Shown here one piece after another: positions 1-6,009 of a DNA stretch of 7,506 bases. A model generated the notes under the pieces. The model was not told where the DNA came from and searched no databases. It saw only the letters and a program-made list of their open reading frames with translations. The translations under genes were made by a program, and so were the position numbers. Numbering within the stretch: the stretch's first letter is position 1; each line of letters begins with the position of its first letter. This stretch comes from Eubacterium sp. UBA4343 (GTDB lineage: Bacteria; Bacillota; Clostridia; Lachnospirales; Lachnospiraceae), in the NCBI GenBank assembly GCA_002394235.1, contig DGTF01000066.1, forward strand, positions 1 to 7,506, in the 5' to 3' direction.

Positions 1-19
1 GGATCAAACTCTCATAAAA
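1..19 (-). rRNA. 16S rRNA gene, 5' end only (partial)
   Basis: The first 12 bases of the window, read on the minus strand, give AGAGTTTGATCC. This is the near-universal 16S 5' sequence (the 27F primer site, E. coli positions 8-19). Counting back to E. coli position 1 puts the mature 5' end near window position 19. The preceding TTTTTTATG is typical of Firmicutes. The gene runs leftward out of the window, so only its start is seen. It is downstream of a strong sigma-A promoter and a long AT-rich leader, as expected for an rrn operon. The match is short, but its place at the end of such a leader makes a chance match unlikely. Confidence 0.87.
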
Positions 20-301
20 AAGATTGATTCGTTCAGAATTAACACTTGGCCAATTCATCCCTTTTTACTGTTTTAAAGGATCGTAATCAATTCGTTATCT
101 CCCTGCGAACAGTTTGATAACCCGTTGAATACTTTCGATCGTTCAAACAAAAATTTTATAAAACTTCATTTGAATTTTCGAGGATGTGTTTTACTGTTCA
201 GTTGTCAATGTTCATTCGTTTTCTATAACCAAATCGATTGTGTTGAAAATCTTTCAGCTCAATTCATTTTGGTTGAATTGTTTTGTCGCATCGCTGCAAC
301 G
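20..301 (-). other. rRNA operon leader (5' external transcribed spacer)
   Basis: This AT-rich stretch lies between the predicted rrn transcription start (about 301) and the 16S 5' end (about 19). It has no credible gene; the short open frames here have no ribosome binding site and no recognisable product. At 194-208 the minus strand reads TTGACAACTGAACAG. That resembles the TTGAAAACTGAA-type motif common in Firmicutes rRNA leaders and spacers, which is sometimes related to antitermination (boxA-like) or processing. I cannot identify the RNase III processing stem, because its partner would lie beyond the 16S 3' end. The leader assignment is inferred from the promoter and the 16S edge. Confidence 0.7.
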
Positions 302-307
302 ATGTAA

Positions 308-336
308 ACTATATCATCATTGCGAATGTATGTCAA
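308..336 (-). promoter_or_regulatory. Strong sigma-A promoter of the rRNA operon
   Basis: On the minus strand a perfect -35 TTGACA (331-336) is followed, after exactly 17 bp, by -10 TATAGT (308-313). A TG at the extended -10 position reads TGATATAGT. Upstream of the -35 (about 337-365) the minus strand is a run of A tracts, a good candidate UP element for alpha-subunit contact. The start site should be near 301. No other promoter of comparable quality is visible between here and the 16S start, so this looks like a single-promoter rrn operon. Confidence 0.85.
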
Positions 337-376
337 CATCTTTTTTCATTTTTTTTCGTTTTCTCAATTGCAATAG

Positions 377-402
377 TAAATTCCATCTCGTAGTGGAATT
401 TA
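377..402. repeat. 9-bp perfect inverted repeat upstream of the rrn promoter
   Basis: TAAATTCCA (377-385) and TGGAATTTA (394-402) are perfect inverted copies separated by 8 bp. The repeat ends about 41 bp upstream of the rrn -35 box, beyond the A-rich UP-like region. No T run follows on either strand in terminator fashion. It could be a protein-binding site acting on the rrn promoter or a weak hairpin in the radA 3' transcript. No function is assigned. Confidence 0.4.
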
Positions 403-470
403 ACCCTTCCAAAACCCTACGCATTTAAGGATGGAATCCTGCTATTGCGTATTGTAAAACTATCATCCTC

Positions 471-557
471 CGCAAGACGGCCGGGCAGCGAGAATCATGA
501 ATTTCGCAGAATCGTCGCTTGTCGCAAGACAGCCGGACGACGCAAATCAAGAATCTC
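471..557. repeat. Pair of ~35-bp imperfect direct repeats between radA and rrn
   Basis: Copy one (471-505) and copy two (523-557) start 52 bp apart. They share CGCAAGAC, then GCCGG, then AATCA and GAAT, with about 27 of 35 positions identical by eye. Copy two ends 12 bp from the radA stop codon. The stretch between the radA stop and the rrn promoter is otherwise non-coding and more GC-rich than the rrn leader. A weak pairing CGTCG/CGACG (513-517 with 538-542) spans copy two, but no U run follows, so I do not call it a terminator. The origin is unknown: a local duplication or a small intergenic repeat family. Confidence 0.45.
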
Positions 558-568
558 CCATCATATTT

Positions 569-1972
569 TCATGCTTTTTTCAGTGCATTGAGGTACCCGA
601 TGGCTTCCCTGATGTTGGATACCGGTATCAGATTGATCGGTGAGCTTTCCCGGACTCCCGACAGAGCGCGCATACAGGATTTTGGAAGAATGACGGTCCG
701 AAATCCCAGCTTCTGGGCTTCACGGACTCTTTGTTCTGCCATTGCCACGGAACGGATTTCTCCGGAGAGGCCGACTTCGCCGAAGACTACCGTGTCTGCG
801 GGGATGGCAACATCTCTTGCGCTCGACGCGATCGCGAGAAGAATGCCCAGATCTACAGCAGGTTCTGTCATTTTCACTCCGCCGGTGATATTCACATAGG
901 CATCGCTTTGTGACAGATTGATGTGTACTCTTTTTTCCAGGACGGCCATAAGGAGATTTACGCGATTATAATCCGTTCCGTTTGCGGTTCGTCTCGGAAA
1001 TCCGAAATTACTGCGGCACACCAGCGCCTGAATCTCAATCATGATGGGGCGGGTACCTTCCATCGAACAGGCAACGACAGAGCCGGATGCGTCAGTCGGT
1101 CTGCCGTCCAGCATGTACTGCGAAGGGTTCGCCACCTCTTTGAGCCCCTCTGCGCGCATCTCAAATACGCCGATTTCGTTTGTCGAGCCGAAACGGTTCT
1201 TTGCCGCGCGGAGGATCCGGTAGGACTGACTTCTGTCTCCCTCAAAATAGAGCACGGTGTCTACCATGTGCTCCAGGACTCTGGGTCCGGCGACATTTCC
1301 CTCCTTCGTCATATGACCGACGATGAAAATCGGAATCAGCATGGTCTTCGCAATGCGGAGCAGCACCCCGGTCGATTCCCTGACCTGAGAGACATTCCCG
1401 GGCGATGACTGAATGTCCTCGTTGTACATCGTCTGAATGGAGTCAATGACAACCATGTCCGGCTTCTCATGCTCAATGACTCCCTCGATATCGGTAAGGT
1501 TTGTTTCGCACAGCAGTTTGAGATTGTCGCTGAAAGTGCCAATGCGCACGGATCTCAGTTTGATCTGCTGCAGGGATTCTTCTCCCGACACATAGAGCAC
1601 CCGGACGCCCTTTGCGGTGAGATGCTGACACACCTGAAGAAGCAGGGTAGATTTTCCAATACCCGGGTCTCCGCCGATCAGAATCAGCGATCCTTTTACG
1701 ATACCGCCTCCCAGGACGCGGTCCATCTCACCAATGTCTGTCCGGGTCCTCTGCCCGGATGAGACATCAATCTCCGAAAGTGATTTCGGTTTCAAGCGCT
1801 CGCTATTTCCTGCAGATGACAGCCCGGTGCTTCTTGTACCGGATTTCTTTGTCGAAACGAGTTCTTCCACAAACGTATTCCACTGGTGGCAGGAGGGACA
1901 CTGACCCATCCATTTTGCAGATTCATATCCGCAGTTCTGGCAGAAATAAGCGCTCTTTTTGTCTTTGCTCAT
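569..1972 (-). CDS. radA: DNA repair protein RadA (Sms)
   Basis: RadA is a RecA-like ATPase that helps process recombination intermediates by promoting branch migration during repair in the cytoplasm. The 467 residues match the usual length of about 450-460. In order: an N-terminal zinc finger with Cys11, Cys14, Cys25 and Cys28; Walker A GGDPGIGKST at 100-109; Walker B MVVIDS at 173-178; the RadA-specific KNRFG motif at 258-262; and a C-terminal Lon-protease-like domain from about 290 to the end. All key motifs are intact. The start ATG has a good Shine-Dalgarno AGGAGA (1979-1984) six bases upstream. An intrinsic terminator ends only one base before that site, and no promoter is visible in the 45-bp gap. 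Transcription probably arrives by read-through from the small upstream gene or from an unseen promoter inside it. clpC-radA proximity is conserved in Firmicutes. No intrinsic terminator is visible downstream. Confidence 0.97.
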   Translation of the reverse strand: MSKDKKSAYFCQNCGYESAKWMGQCPSCHQWNTFVEELVSTKKSGTRSTGLSSAGNSERLKPKSLSEIDVSSGQRTRTDIGEMDRVLGGGIVKGSLILIGGDPGIGKSTLLLQVCQHLTAKGVRVLYVSGEESLQQIKLRSVRIGTFSDNLKLLCETNLTDIEGVIEHEKPDMVVIDSIQTMYNEDIQSSPGNVSQVRESTGVLLRIAKTMLIPIFIVGHMTKEGNVAGPRVLEHMVDTVLYFEGDRSQSYRILRAAKNRFGSTNEIGVFEMRAEGLKEVANPSQYMLDGRPTDASGSVVACSMEGTRPIMIEIQALVCRSNFGFPRRTANGTDYNRVNLLMAVLEKRVHINLSQSDAYVNITGGVKMTEPAVDLGILLAIASSARDVAIPADTVVFGEVGLSGEIRSVAMAEQRVREAQKLGFRTVILPKSCMRALSGVRESSPINLIPVSNIREAIGYLNALKKA

Positions 1973-1985
1973 GTAAAATCTCCTG

Positions 1986-2013
1986 AAAAAGGCTCCGGAA
2001 TACTCCGGAGCCT
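1986..2013 (-). terminator. Intrinsic terminator after the small conserved gene, just before radA
   Basis: On the minus strand AGGCTCCGGA (2004-2013) pairs perfectly with TCCGGAGCCT (1990-1999) across a 4-base loop. The second arm runs into five consecutive T (1990-1986). The stem begins 5 bases past the stop codon of the upstream gene and the T run ends one base before the radA Shine-Dalgarno. The structure fits a Rho-independent terminator well. Its position means it either limits transcription into radA or acts as a partial attenuator. Confidence 0.88.
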
Positions 2014-2017
2014 GGTT

Positions 2018-2431
2018 TTAGACTTTCACAATCTTCACGTTTACGGATTTTCCTTCGCTGAGTTCAACACTGAAGGAGAGCTTTCCACCCATATTCGTGG
2101 TCATGTGTCCCACATTCACATCGTCGAGAAGAACCTGATATTCTGTATTCTCTGCGGCTCCCACCGTGATCTCAGCGTCTTCCGGTCCTTCCACAGAGAA
2201 GGAGATCTCCTGATCCGTGATTCTGAGATTCCTTACTGCAGTGCCGGGAACCGATTCGTATACGAAGGTTTCGTTGCATTCCAGTTTTGTGATTTCACGG
2301 TAGGTTTTTACCTTGTACAAATTGCCCTTGAATTCGAAATCTCCCAGCTTTTTCTTTGCATCCAGCTCATAATTGCCAAAGCTCAGTGTTCCGTCATTTT
2401 CTGCGCGAAGCAGTTCCTTAACGACAGCCAT
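2018..2431 (-). CDS. Small conserved beta-rich protein of unknown function
   Basis: The 137-residue product begins MAVVKELLRA. It has no signal peptide, no membrane segment and no catalytic motif I recognise. It alternates short hydrophobic/polar stretches with Gly, Asp and Asn turns, suggesting an all-beta fold. A first half at about 15-65 contains FEFKGNLYKVKTYREITKLE. A second half at about 70-137 (ISFSVEGPEDAEITV, KLSFSVELSEGKSVNVKIVKV) is reminiscent of a small Ig-like or jelly-roll domain. From memory, similar short proteins in Lachnospiraceae are labelled 'endosialidase' in databases. At this length it cannot be a full endosialidase, and I would not transfer that function. The start is supported by Shine-Dalgarno AGGAG (2441-2445) nine bases upstream. 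It has its own promoter (2549-2577) and terminator (1986-2013), so it can be a monocistronic unit between clpC and radA. Confidence 0.88.
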   Translation of the reverse strand: MAVVKELLRAENDGTLSFGNYELDAKKKLGDFEFKGNLYKVKTYREITKLECNETFVYESVPGTAVRNLRITDQEISFSVEGPEDAEITVGAAENTEYQVLLDDVNVGHMTTNMGGKLSFSVELSEGKSVNVKIVKV

Positions 2432-2467
2432 TTTTTTGTACTCCTTCTGCTATTGATGAATATTCGT

Positions 2468-2486
2468 GTATCTGACTGGCAGATAC
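2468..2486 (-). promoter_or_regulatory. Hairpin in the 5' UTR of the small conserved gene
   Basis: GTATCTG (minus strand, 2480-2486) pairs perfectly with CAGATAC (2468-2474) around a 5-base loop. It lies about 22 bases upstream of the Shine-Dalgarno, within a roughly 110-nt predicted 5' UTR. A second palindrome, GGCGG-N-CCGCC (2491-2501), lies just upstream of it in the transcript. Neither structure masks the ribosome binding site directly and no T run follows. They could stabilise the message or bind a regulator. No known riboswitch class is recognised. Confidence 0.35.
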
Positions 2487-2548
2487 GTTCGGCGGTCCGC
2501 CTTCCCTTCTCGTGCGGATGACGTGCCCGCCATTTAATCTTTGAAAAT

Positions 2549-2577
2549 ATTATACGATATTCGTGTTTTTTTCTCAA
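2549..2577 (-). promoter_or_regulatory. Near-consensus sigma-A promoter for the small conserved gene
   Basis: Minus-strand TTGAGA (2572-2577) and a perfect TATAAT (2549-2554) are separated by 17 bp, with an A-rich spacer start. The predicted start is near 2542, giving a leader of about 110 nt before the ATG at 2431. It sits in the 198-bp gap after clpC. The gap has no clear intrinsic terminator: a small GGCAG/CTGCC hairpin at 2607-2620 has no T run. Read-through from clpC could therefore add to this promoter's output. Confidence 0.85.
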
Positions 2578-2629
2578 CCGGCAGGATTGTGAAATTGTGA
2601 TGTAGCGGCAGTTCGCTGCCCTTCGGCAA

Positions 2630-5203
2630 TCATTTCTTCTGTGTCCGGAAGATAATCTTTTCATCCCGGCAGCCTACAGAGACATGGTCTCCGCTACGGA
2701 TCGACCCCTTCAGAATTTCTTCCGCAAGGGGATCCTCGATCCTGGTCTGAATAGCGCGTCTGAGCGGTCTTGCTCCGTATTTACTGTTATAGCTTTTTTC
2801 AATGAGGCTATCCTTTGCCGACGCGGTGACAGTCAGACGAATGTTCATCTGATCGCTGCAGCGCCGGATCAGATCTCCCAGGAGAATATCGACGATCCGA
2901 TGCATCTCCTTCTTGCCGAGGGAGTGGAACACCAGAATCTCATCGATACGGTTCAAAAACTCCGGACGGAACATCTGACTGATCTCATCCATGACCTGAT
3001 CCTTCATATCGCTGTAATTCCGTTCTTCATTGTCCTCTGATAAAAATCCAAGATGCTTCGGCTGCACAATCCGGTTTGCGCCGGCATTCGAGGTCATGAT
3101 GATGATGGTCTCCTTGAAGCTCACATTTCTTCCCTGCGCGTCGGTGATGTGTCCGTCGTCCAACACCTGAAGCAGGATGTTAAAGACATCCGGATGTGCT
3201 TTTTCGATCTCATCGAAGAGGATGACGCTGTACGGGTGGCGGCGCACTTTTTCAGAGAGCTGTCCGCCCTCATCGTACCCGACATAACCGGGCGGTGACC
3301 CGATCAGCTTGGATACGCTGTGCTTCTCCATGTACTCGGACATATCCACACGGATCATGGCGTCCTCACTTCCGAAGATTGCTTCCGCCAATGCCTTGGA
3401 CAGTTCCGTCTTGCCGACACCGGTCGGACCCAGGAACAGGAACGAGCCGATCGGGCGATTCGGATCCTTCAGGCCGACCCGGCCTCTCCGGATTGCCCGC
3501 GAAACGGCAGACACTGCCTCATCCTGTCCGATGACACGTTTGTGCAGAATACTCTCGAGTCTCGCCAGCTTTCTGGATTCCGATTCCGCGATTTTCGAAA
3601 CCGGAATCCTGGTCCACATGGATACCGTTTTTGCGACGTCCTCTGCGGTAACCTGTTTTCTTCTACCGGAGCTCTTCTTTTCACCCTTTTCCAGAAAGCT
3701 CTCCAGTGTAGCCTGAAGCTTCTGAACCCGGGAGGCACTTGCAAAATCGTTTTTCCGGATAAAATCTTCCTTGATCCGGCGCATCTCAAGAATGCGGTCT
3801 TCCACAGACGCGCGGTCTGCAGTGTTCCGGGTAAGCTTTTGTACACTCTGCTCGAGTTCGTCCACAGACTCTGACCCGACACCGGCCCCGTCTGACGCAG
3901 TCCCCGGTTCATTCGCGGAGCGTGTTCTGCTGTCGGCAGTTTCTGCCGCCCGTCTGAAGTCTCCCAACTGGACGCTCGCGGATGCCTCATCGATAAGATC
4001 GATGGCCTTGTCCGGCTGGAAGCGGTCGTTGATATAGCGGGTGCTGAGGCGCACAGCCGCGTCCAGTGCCTCGTCCTGTATCCTTACGCCGTGATGTGCT
4101 TCGTAAAGCGGTCGGATTTCCCGAAGGATCTGAAGGGTTTGCTCCGAAGTGGGTTCCTCAACGGTGACCGGCTGAAATCTTCGTTCCAGCGCGGCATCCT
4201 TTTCTATGCGCTTGCGGTATTCCTCCGTAGTAGTCGCGCCGATCAGCTGGATTTCTCCCCTTGCGAGGGACGGCTTCAGAATATTTGAAGCATCCAGAGC
4301 TCCTTCTGCTCCTCCCGCGCCAATAATCGTATGGATTTCATCGATGAAGAGCAGAATGTTCCGGTCTGTGGTTACTTCTCCGATCACCTTCTTGATCCGT
4401 TCCTCAAATTCACCTCTGTACTTGGAACCCGCAACCATGGAAGAAAGGTCCAGTGTGACCAGGCGTTTTTCCGCCATGGCGTCCGGGACATTTCCCTCAG
4501 CGATTCTCTGAGCAAGGCCTTCAACAATTGCAGTCTTTCCCACACCCGGTTCACCAATCAGGCACGGGTTGTTCTTTTTCCGGCGGCTGAGGATCTCGAT
4601 GACGCGGGTAATTTCCCGCTCTCTTCCGATCACCGGATCAAGGATGTGCTCCCGTGCCATGGCCGTGAGATCTCTGCTGTAACGATCAAGTGTCGGTGTT
4701 TTGCCGCTCTGCTCACCGGATTCCGAACGGATATCGTCGACCTCGCTCTGCATCTGCTCTTCCGTCAGCCCTGCGGTTTTCATCAGAGCCAGATAGAGCT
4801 TCTGCATATTCACGATTTCCGTGGAATGAAGCAGCTTGTAGGCGACAGAGTCGGAATCCCGGAGGATCGCCATCATGATGTGAGTGGTTCCTGCCAGCCG
4901 GTGGCCCTCTCTGCCGGCAATCCGGACTGCCTCATCGAGTATCTTCTGTGCCTTGACCGTGAATTCCGGCTTGTAGCACACCGGAGAGTCCTCCGCCGGT
5001 ACAATCATGGAGCTGATGAATTTGTTCAGAATTTCTTCCGTCACTCCAAAGCTTTTGAGCACAGCTGCCGCGGTGCAATTTTTAGTCCGCACAAGTCCGA
5101 ACAGGATATGTTCGGTTCCAATGTAGGACTGGCTGTTGTCCGTTGCCATTTTTTTCGCAAGGGATAGAGCTGTGCGCGCATTCGATGTAAACTGATTGTT
5201 CAT
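2630..5203 (-). CDS. clpC: ATP-dependent Clp protease ATP-binding subunit ClpC
   Basis: ClpC is a hexameric AAA+ unfoldase that feeds proteins to the ClpP peptidase for stress and regulatory proteolysis in the cytoplasm. In order: two Clp N-domain repeats (about 1-75 and 80-145); AAA1 with Walker A GEPGVGKT 217-224, Walker B LLFIDE 284-289 and arginines at ALERRFQ 338-344; a UVR-type middle segment (about 464-500); AAA2 with Walker A GPTGVGKT 592-599 and Walker B VILFDE 660-665; the ClpP-docking tripeptide LGF at 718-720; and the sensor-2 GAR at 810-812. At 857 residues it is longer than B. subtilis ClpC (about 810), partly because of a polar linker at 421-453. The start fits the family N-terminus, but the ribosome site (AAAGAGA) is weak. 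There is no CtsR heptad operator, CIRCE element or clear promoter in the 96 bp upstream, which instead holds the terminator of the preceding gene. Confidence 0.97.
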   Translation of the reverse strand: MNNQFTSNARTALSLAKKMATDNSQSYIGTEHILFGLVRTKNCTAAAVLKSFGVTEEILNKFISSMIVPAEDSPVCYKPEFTVKAQKILDEAVRIAGREGHRLAGTTHIMMAILRDSDSVAYKLLHSTEIVNMQKLYLALMKTAGLTEEQMQSEVDDIRSESGEQSGKTPTLDRYSRDLTAMAREHILDPVIGREREITRVIEILSRRKKNNPCLIGEPGVGKTAIVEGLAQRIAEGNVPDAMAEKRLVTLDLSSMVAGSKYRGEFEERIKKVIGEVTTDRNILLFIDEIHTIIGAGGAEGALDASNILKPSLARGEIQLIGATTTEEYRKRIEKDAALERRFQPVTVEEPTSEQTLQILREIRPLYEAHHGVRIQDEALDAAVRLSTRYINDRFQPDKAIDLIDEASASVQLGDFRRAAETADSRTRSANEPGTASDGAGVGSESVDELEQSVQKLTRNTADRASVEDRILEMRRIKEDFIRKNDFASASRVQKLQATLESFLEKGEKKSSGRRKQVTAEDVAKTVSMWTRIPVSKIAESESRKLARLESILHKRVIGQDEAVSAVSRAIRRGRVGLKDPNRPIGSFLFLGPTGVGKTELSKALAEAIFGSEDAMIRVDMSEYMEKHSVSKLIGSPPGYVGYDEGGQLSEKVRRHPYSVILFDEIEKAHPDVFNILLQVLDDGHITDAQGRNVSFKETIIIMTSNAGANRIVQPKHLGFLSEDNEERNYSDMKDQVMDEISQMFRPEFLNRIDEILVFHSLGKKEMHRIVDILLGDLIRRCSDQMNIRLTVTASAKDSLIEKSYNSKYGARPLRRAIQTRIEDPLAEEILKGSIRSGDHVSVGCRDEKIIFRTQKK

Positions 5204-5256
5204 ATTGTTATCTCTTTTTCACTTCTTTTCTCATCAGGTTTTCCGAACTTGATTTG

Positions 5257-5287
5257 AAAAAAGCCCGGGGATGCTTGTTCCCGGGCT
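5257..5287 (-). terminator. Intrinsic terminator after the SEC-C gene, upstream of clpC
   Basis: On the minus strand AGCCCGGG (5280-5287) pairs perfectly with CCCGGGCT (5262-5269) around a 10-base loop. The second arm runs into six T (5262-5257). It begins 13 bases after the SEC-C gene stop codon, as a Rho-independent terminator should. Only about 53 bp remain before the clpC start, and I find no -35/-10 pair there. This hairpin may therefore also set how much transcription reaches clpC. Confidence 0.88.
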
Positions 5288-5299
5288 GATCATTTCGGA

Positions 5300-5806
5300 T
5301 TATTTGTTTCTGCCGTGACAGTATTTGTATTTCTTGCCGCTTCCGCAAGGGCAGGGATCGTTGCGGCCGATTTTCTTCGGCTTCACAATAGTGCCGGACT
5401 TCTTCTGTTCGAGATAGAGAGCTTTCTTCTTCTCCGCAGAAAAAATCAGGTCCCACTCCGGCAGGTTGTACAGCCAGTCTGCCTTCGCATCAACCATGTT
5501 CTTGTAGAGCTTTTCCTTGTCGAAGCCGAGGTTTACCTCGGTGTCCTCTGTCATGGTTTCAATCGGATTCGGCACCTTCAGGGAATCGTTGATCCCGTCC
5601 AGAAATCCGGTCATCGTCATTACGTCAATCTTGTATCTATCCGCAAGCTCCTTGACCGTACCCTTTACTACCTCATTCGGGTTCGTCAGAAGCTTCTCAT
5701 ATATTCCCTTCTCAACAAGGAAATAATCCTGCCAGAACTTCTGAAGTTCATTCTTATTTGTCTCTTTATTGTAGGCAATTGCCTGCCAATCCTGTAATAA
5801 GGCCAT
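5300..5806 (-). CDS. SEC-C zinc-motif protein of unknown function
   Basis: The 168-residue protein ends in a SEC-C motif, [20 protein letters not shown] at about 146-165, with likely zinc ligands Cys152, Cys154, Cys163 and His164. The motif is best known from the SecA C-terminus, where it binds SecB and ribosomes, but it also caps many small proteins of unknown role. Residues 1-135 form a mostly charged, helix-prone region (for example [17 protein letters not shown] at about 24-40) with no enzyme motif I recognise. A run of basic residues (KPKKIGR) leads into the zinc motif. The start ATG has AAGGA about 12 bases upstream, somewhat far. Its own sigma-A promoter (5896-5924) and terminator (5257-5287) make it a self-contained unit. 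It occupies the place where ctsR-mcsAB precede clpC in Bacillus. A role in proteostasis is only a guess from that context. Confidence 0.93.
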   Translation of the reverse strand: MALLQDWQAIAYNKETNKNELQKFWQDYFLVEKGIYEKLLTNPNEVVKGTVKELADRYKIDVMTMTGFLDGINDSLKVPNPIETMTEDTEVNLGFDKEKLYKNMVDAKADWLYNLPEWDLIFSAEKKKALYLEQKKSGTIVKPKKIGRNDPCPCGSGKKYKYCHGRNK

Positions 5807-5895
5807 TTCAAAATACCATCCTTCTGTTTTCTAAATGCCGCGCGGCTGTCTCCGGATCCGCCCCAAACGATATGATGCCGCAAGCATTCTAAAAC

Positions 5896-5924
5896 AGTAT
5901 AGATGAATCCGCCTAGAATTTCAA
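5896..5924 (-). promoter_or_regulatory. Sigma-A promoter for the SEC-C gene
   Basis: Minus-strand TTGAAA (5919-5924) and TATACT (5896-5901) are separated by exactly 17 bp. The predicted start is near 5889, giving a leader of about 83 nt. The leader includes a GC-rich 10-bp palindrome GCCGCGCGGC at 5837-5846, shortly before the ribosome binding site. No other promoter-like pair of this quality is visible in the 203-bp gap. Confidence 0.8.
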
Positions 5925-5928
5925 GTCT

Positions 5929-5981
5929 GGAAACTACTCGTTTCCGCTGTTTCCGCTATGTAGAAACTACTCGTTTCCGCT
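5929..5981. repeat. 19-bp direct repeats containing small inverted repeats, plus tandem GTTTCCGCT units
   Basis: A 19-bp sequence GAAACTACTCGTTTCCGCT occurs perfectly at 5930-5948 and 5963-5981. Between them lies one more GTTTCCGCT at 5949-5957, directly abutting the first copy. Each long copy is itself an inverted repeat: GGAAAC/GTTTCC at 5929-5934 and 5940-5945, and GAAAC/GTTTC in the second copy. A degenerate version, CTCATTTCTGCT, lies at 6009-6020 and includes the stop codon of the upstream membrane-protein gene. The array sits just upstream of the SEC-C promoter -35 box. It could be a set of protein-binding sites or hairpins in the 3' end of the upstream message. No T run follows on the minus strand. 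Confidence 0.7.
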
Positions 5982-6009
5982 CTGCCCGGAAGTCCGGTCT
6001 GAAGCCTTC

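Noticed and set aside
155..208. Second rrn promoter from TTGACA at 203-208 or TATAAA at 155-160
   Set aside because: No -10 lies 16-18 bp from that TTGACA (the position reads ATCCTC), and no -35 lies upstream of the TATAAA. The TTGACA is better explained as part of the leader motif TTGACAACTGAACAG.
125..428. Two overlapping plus-strand open frames of 60 and 80 codons in the rrn leader
   Set aside because: No ribosome binding site, no recognisable domain, AT-rich composition, and they lie antisense to the predicted rRNA leader and its promoter.
1886..2521. 211-codon plus-strand open frame across radA start, terminator and the small gene
   Set aside because: It crosses the terminator stem and two well-supported minus-strand genes, and its product has no coherent motif.
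2607..2620. GGCAG/CTGCC hairpin after clpC as a terminator
   Set aside because: The stem is only 5 bp and is not followed by a T run on the minus strand.
4331..5167. 278-codon plus-strand open frame opposite clpC
   Set aside because: It is antisense to the highly conserved ClpC N-terminal and AAA1 coding region, which accounts for the open frame. It shows no recognisable protein motif.
5335..5360. clpC promoter inside the SEC-C gene (TTGCGG-N17-AATACT on the minus strand)
   Set aside because: Both boxes are poor and any transcript would still meet the terminator at 5257-5287 before clpC.
5929..5981. CRISPR array
   Set aside because: Only two full repeats of 19 bp with a 14-bp gap partly made of the same repeat unit. 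There are no spacers of normal size and no cas genes.
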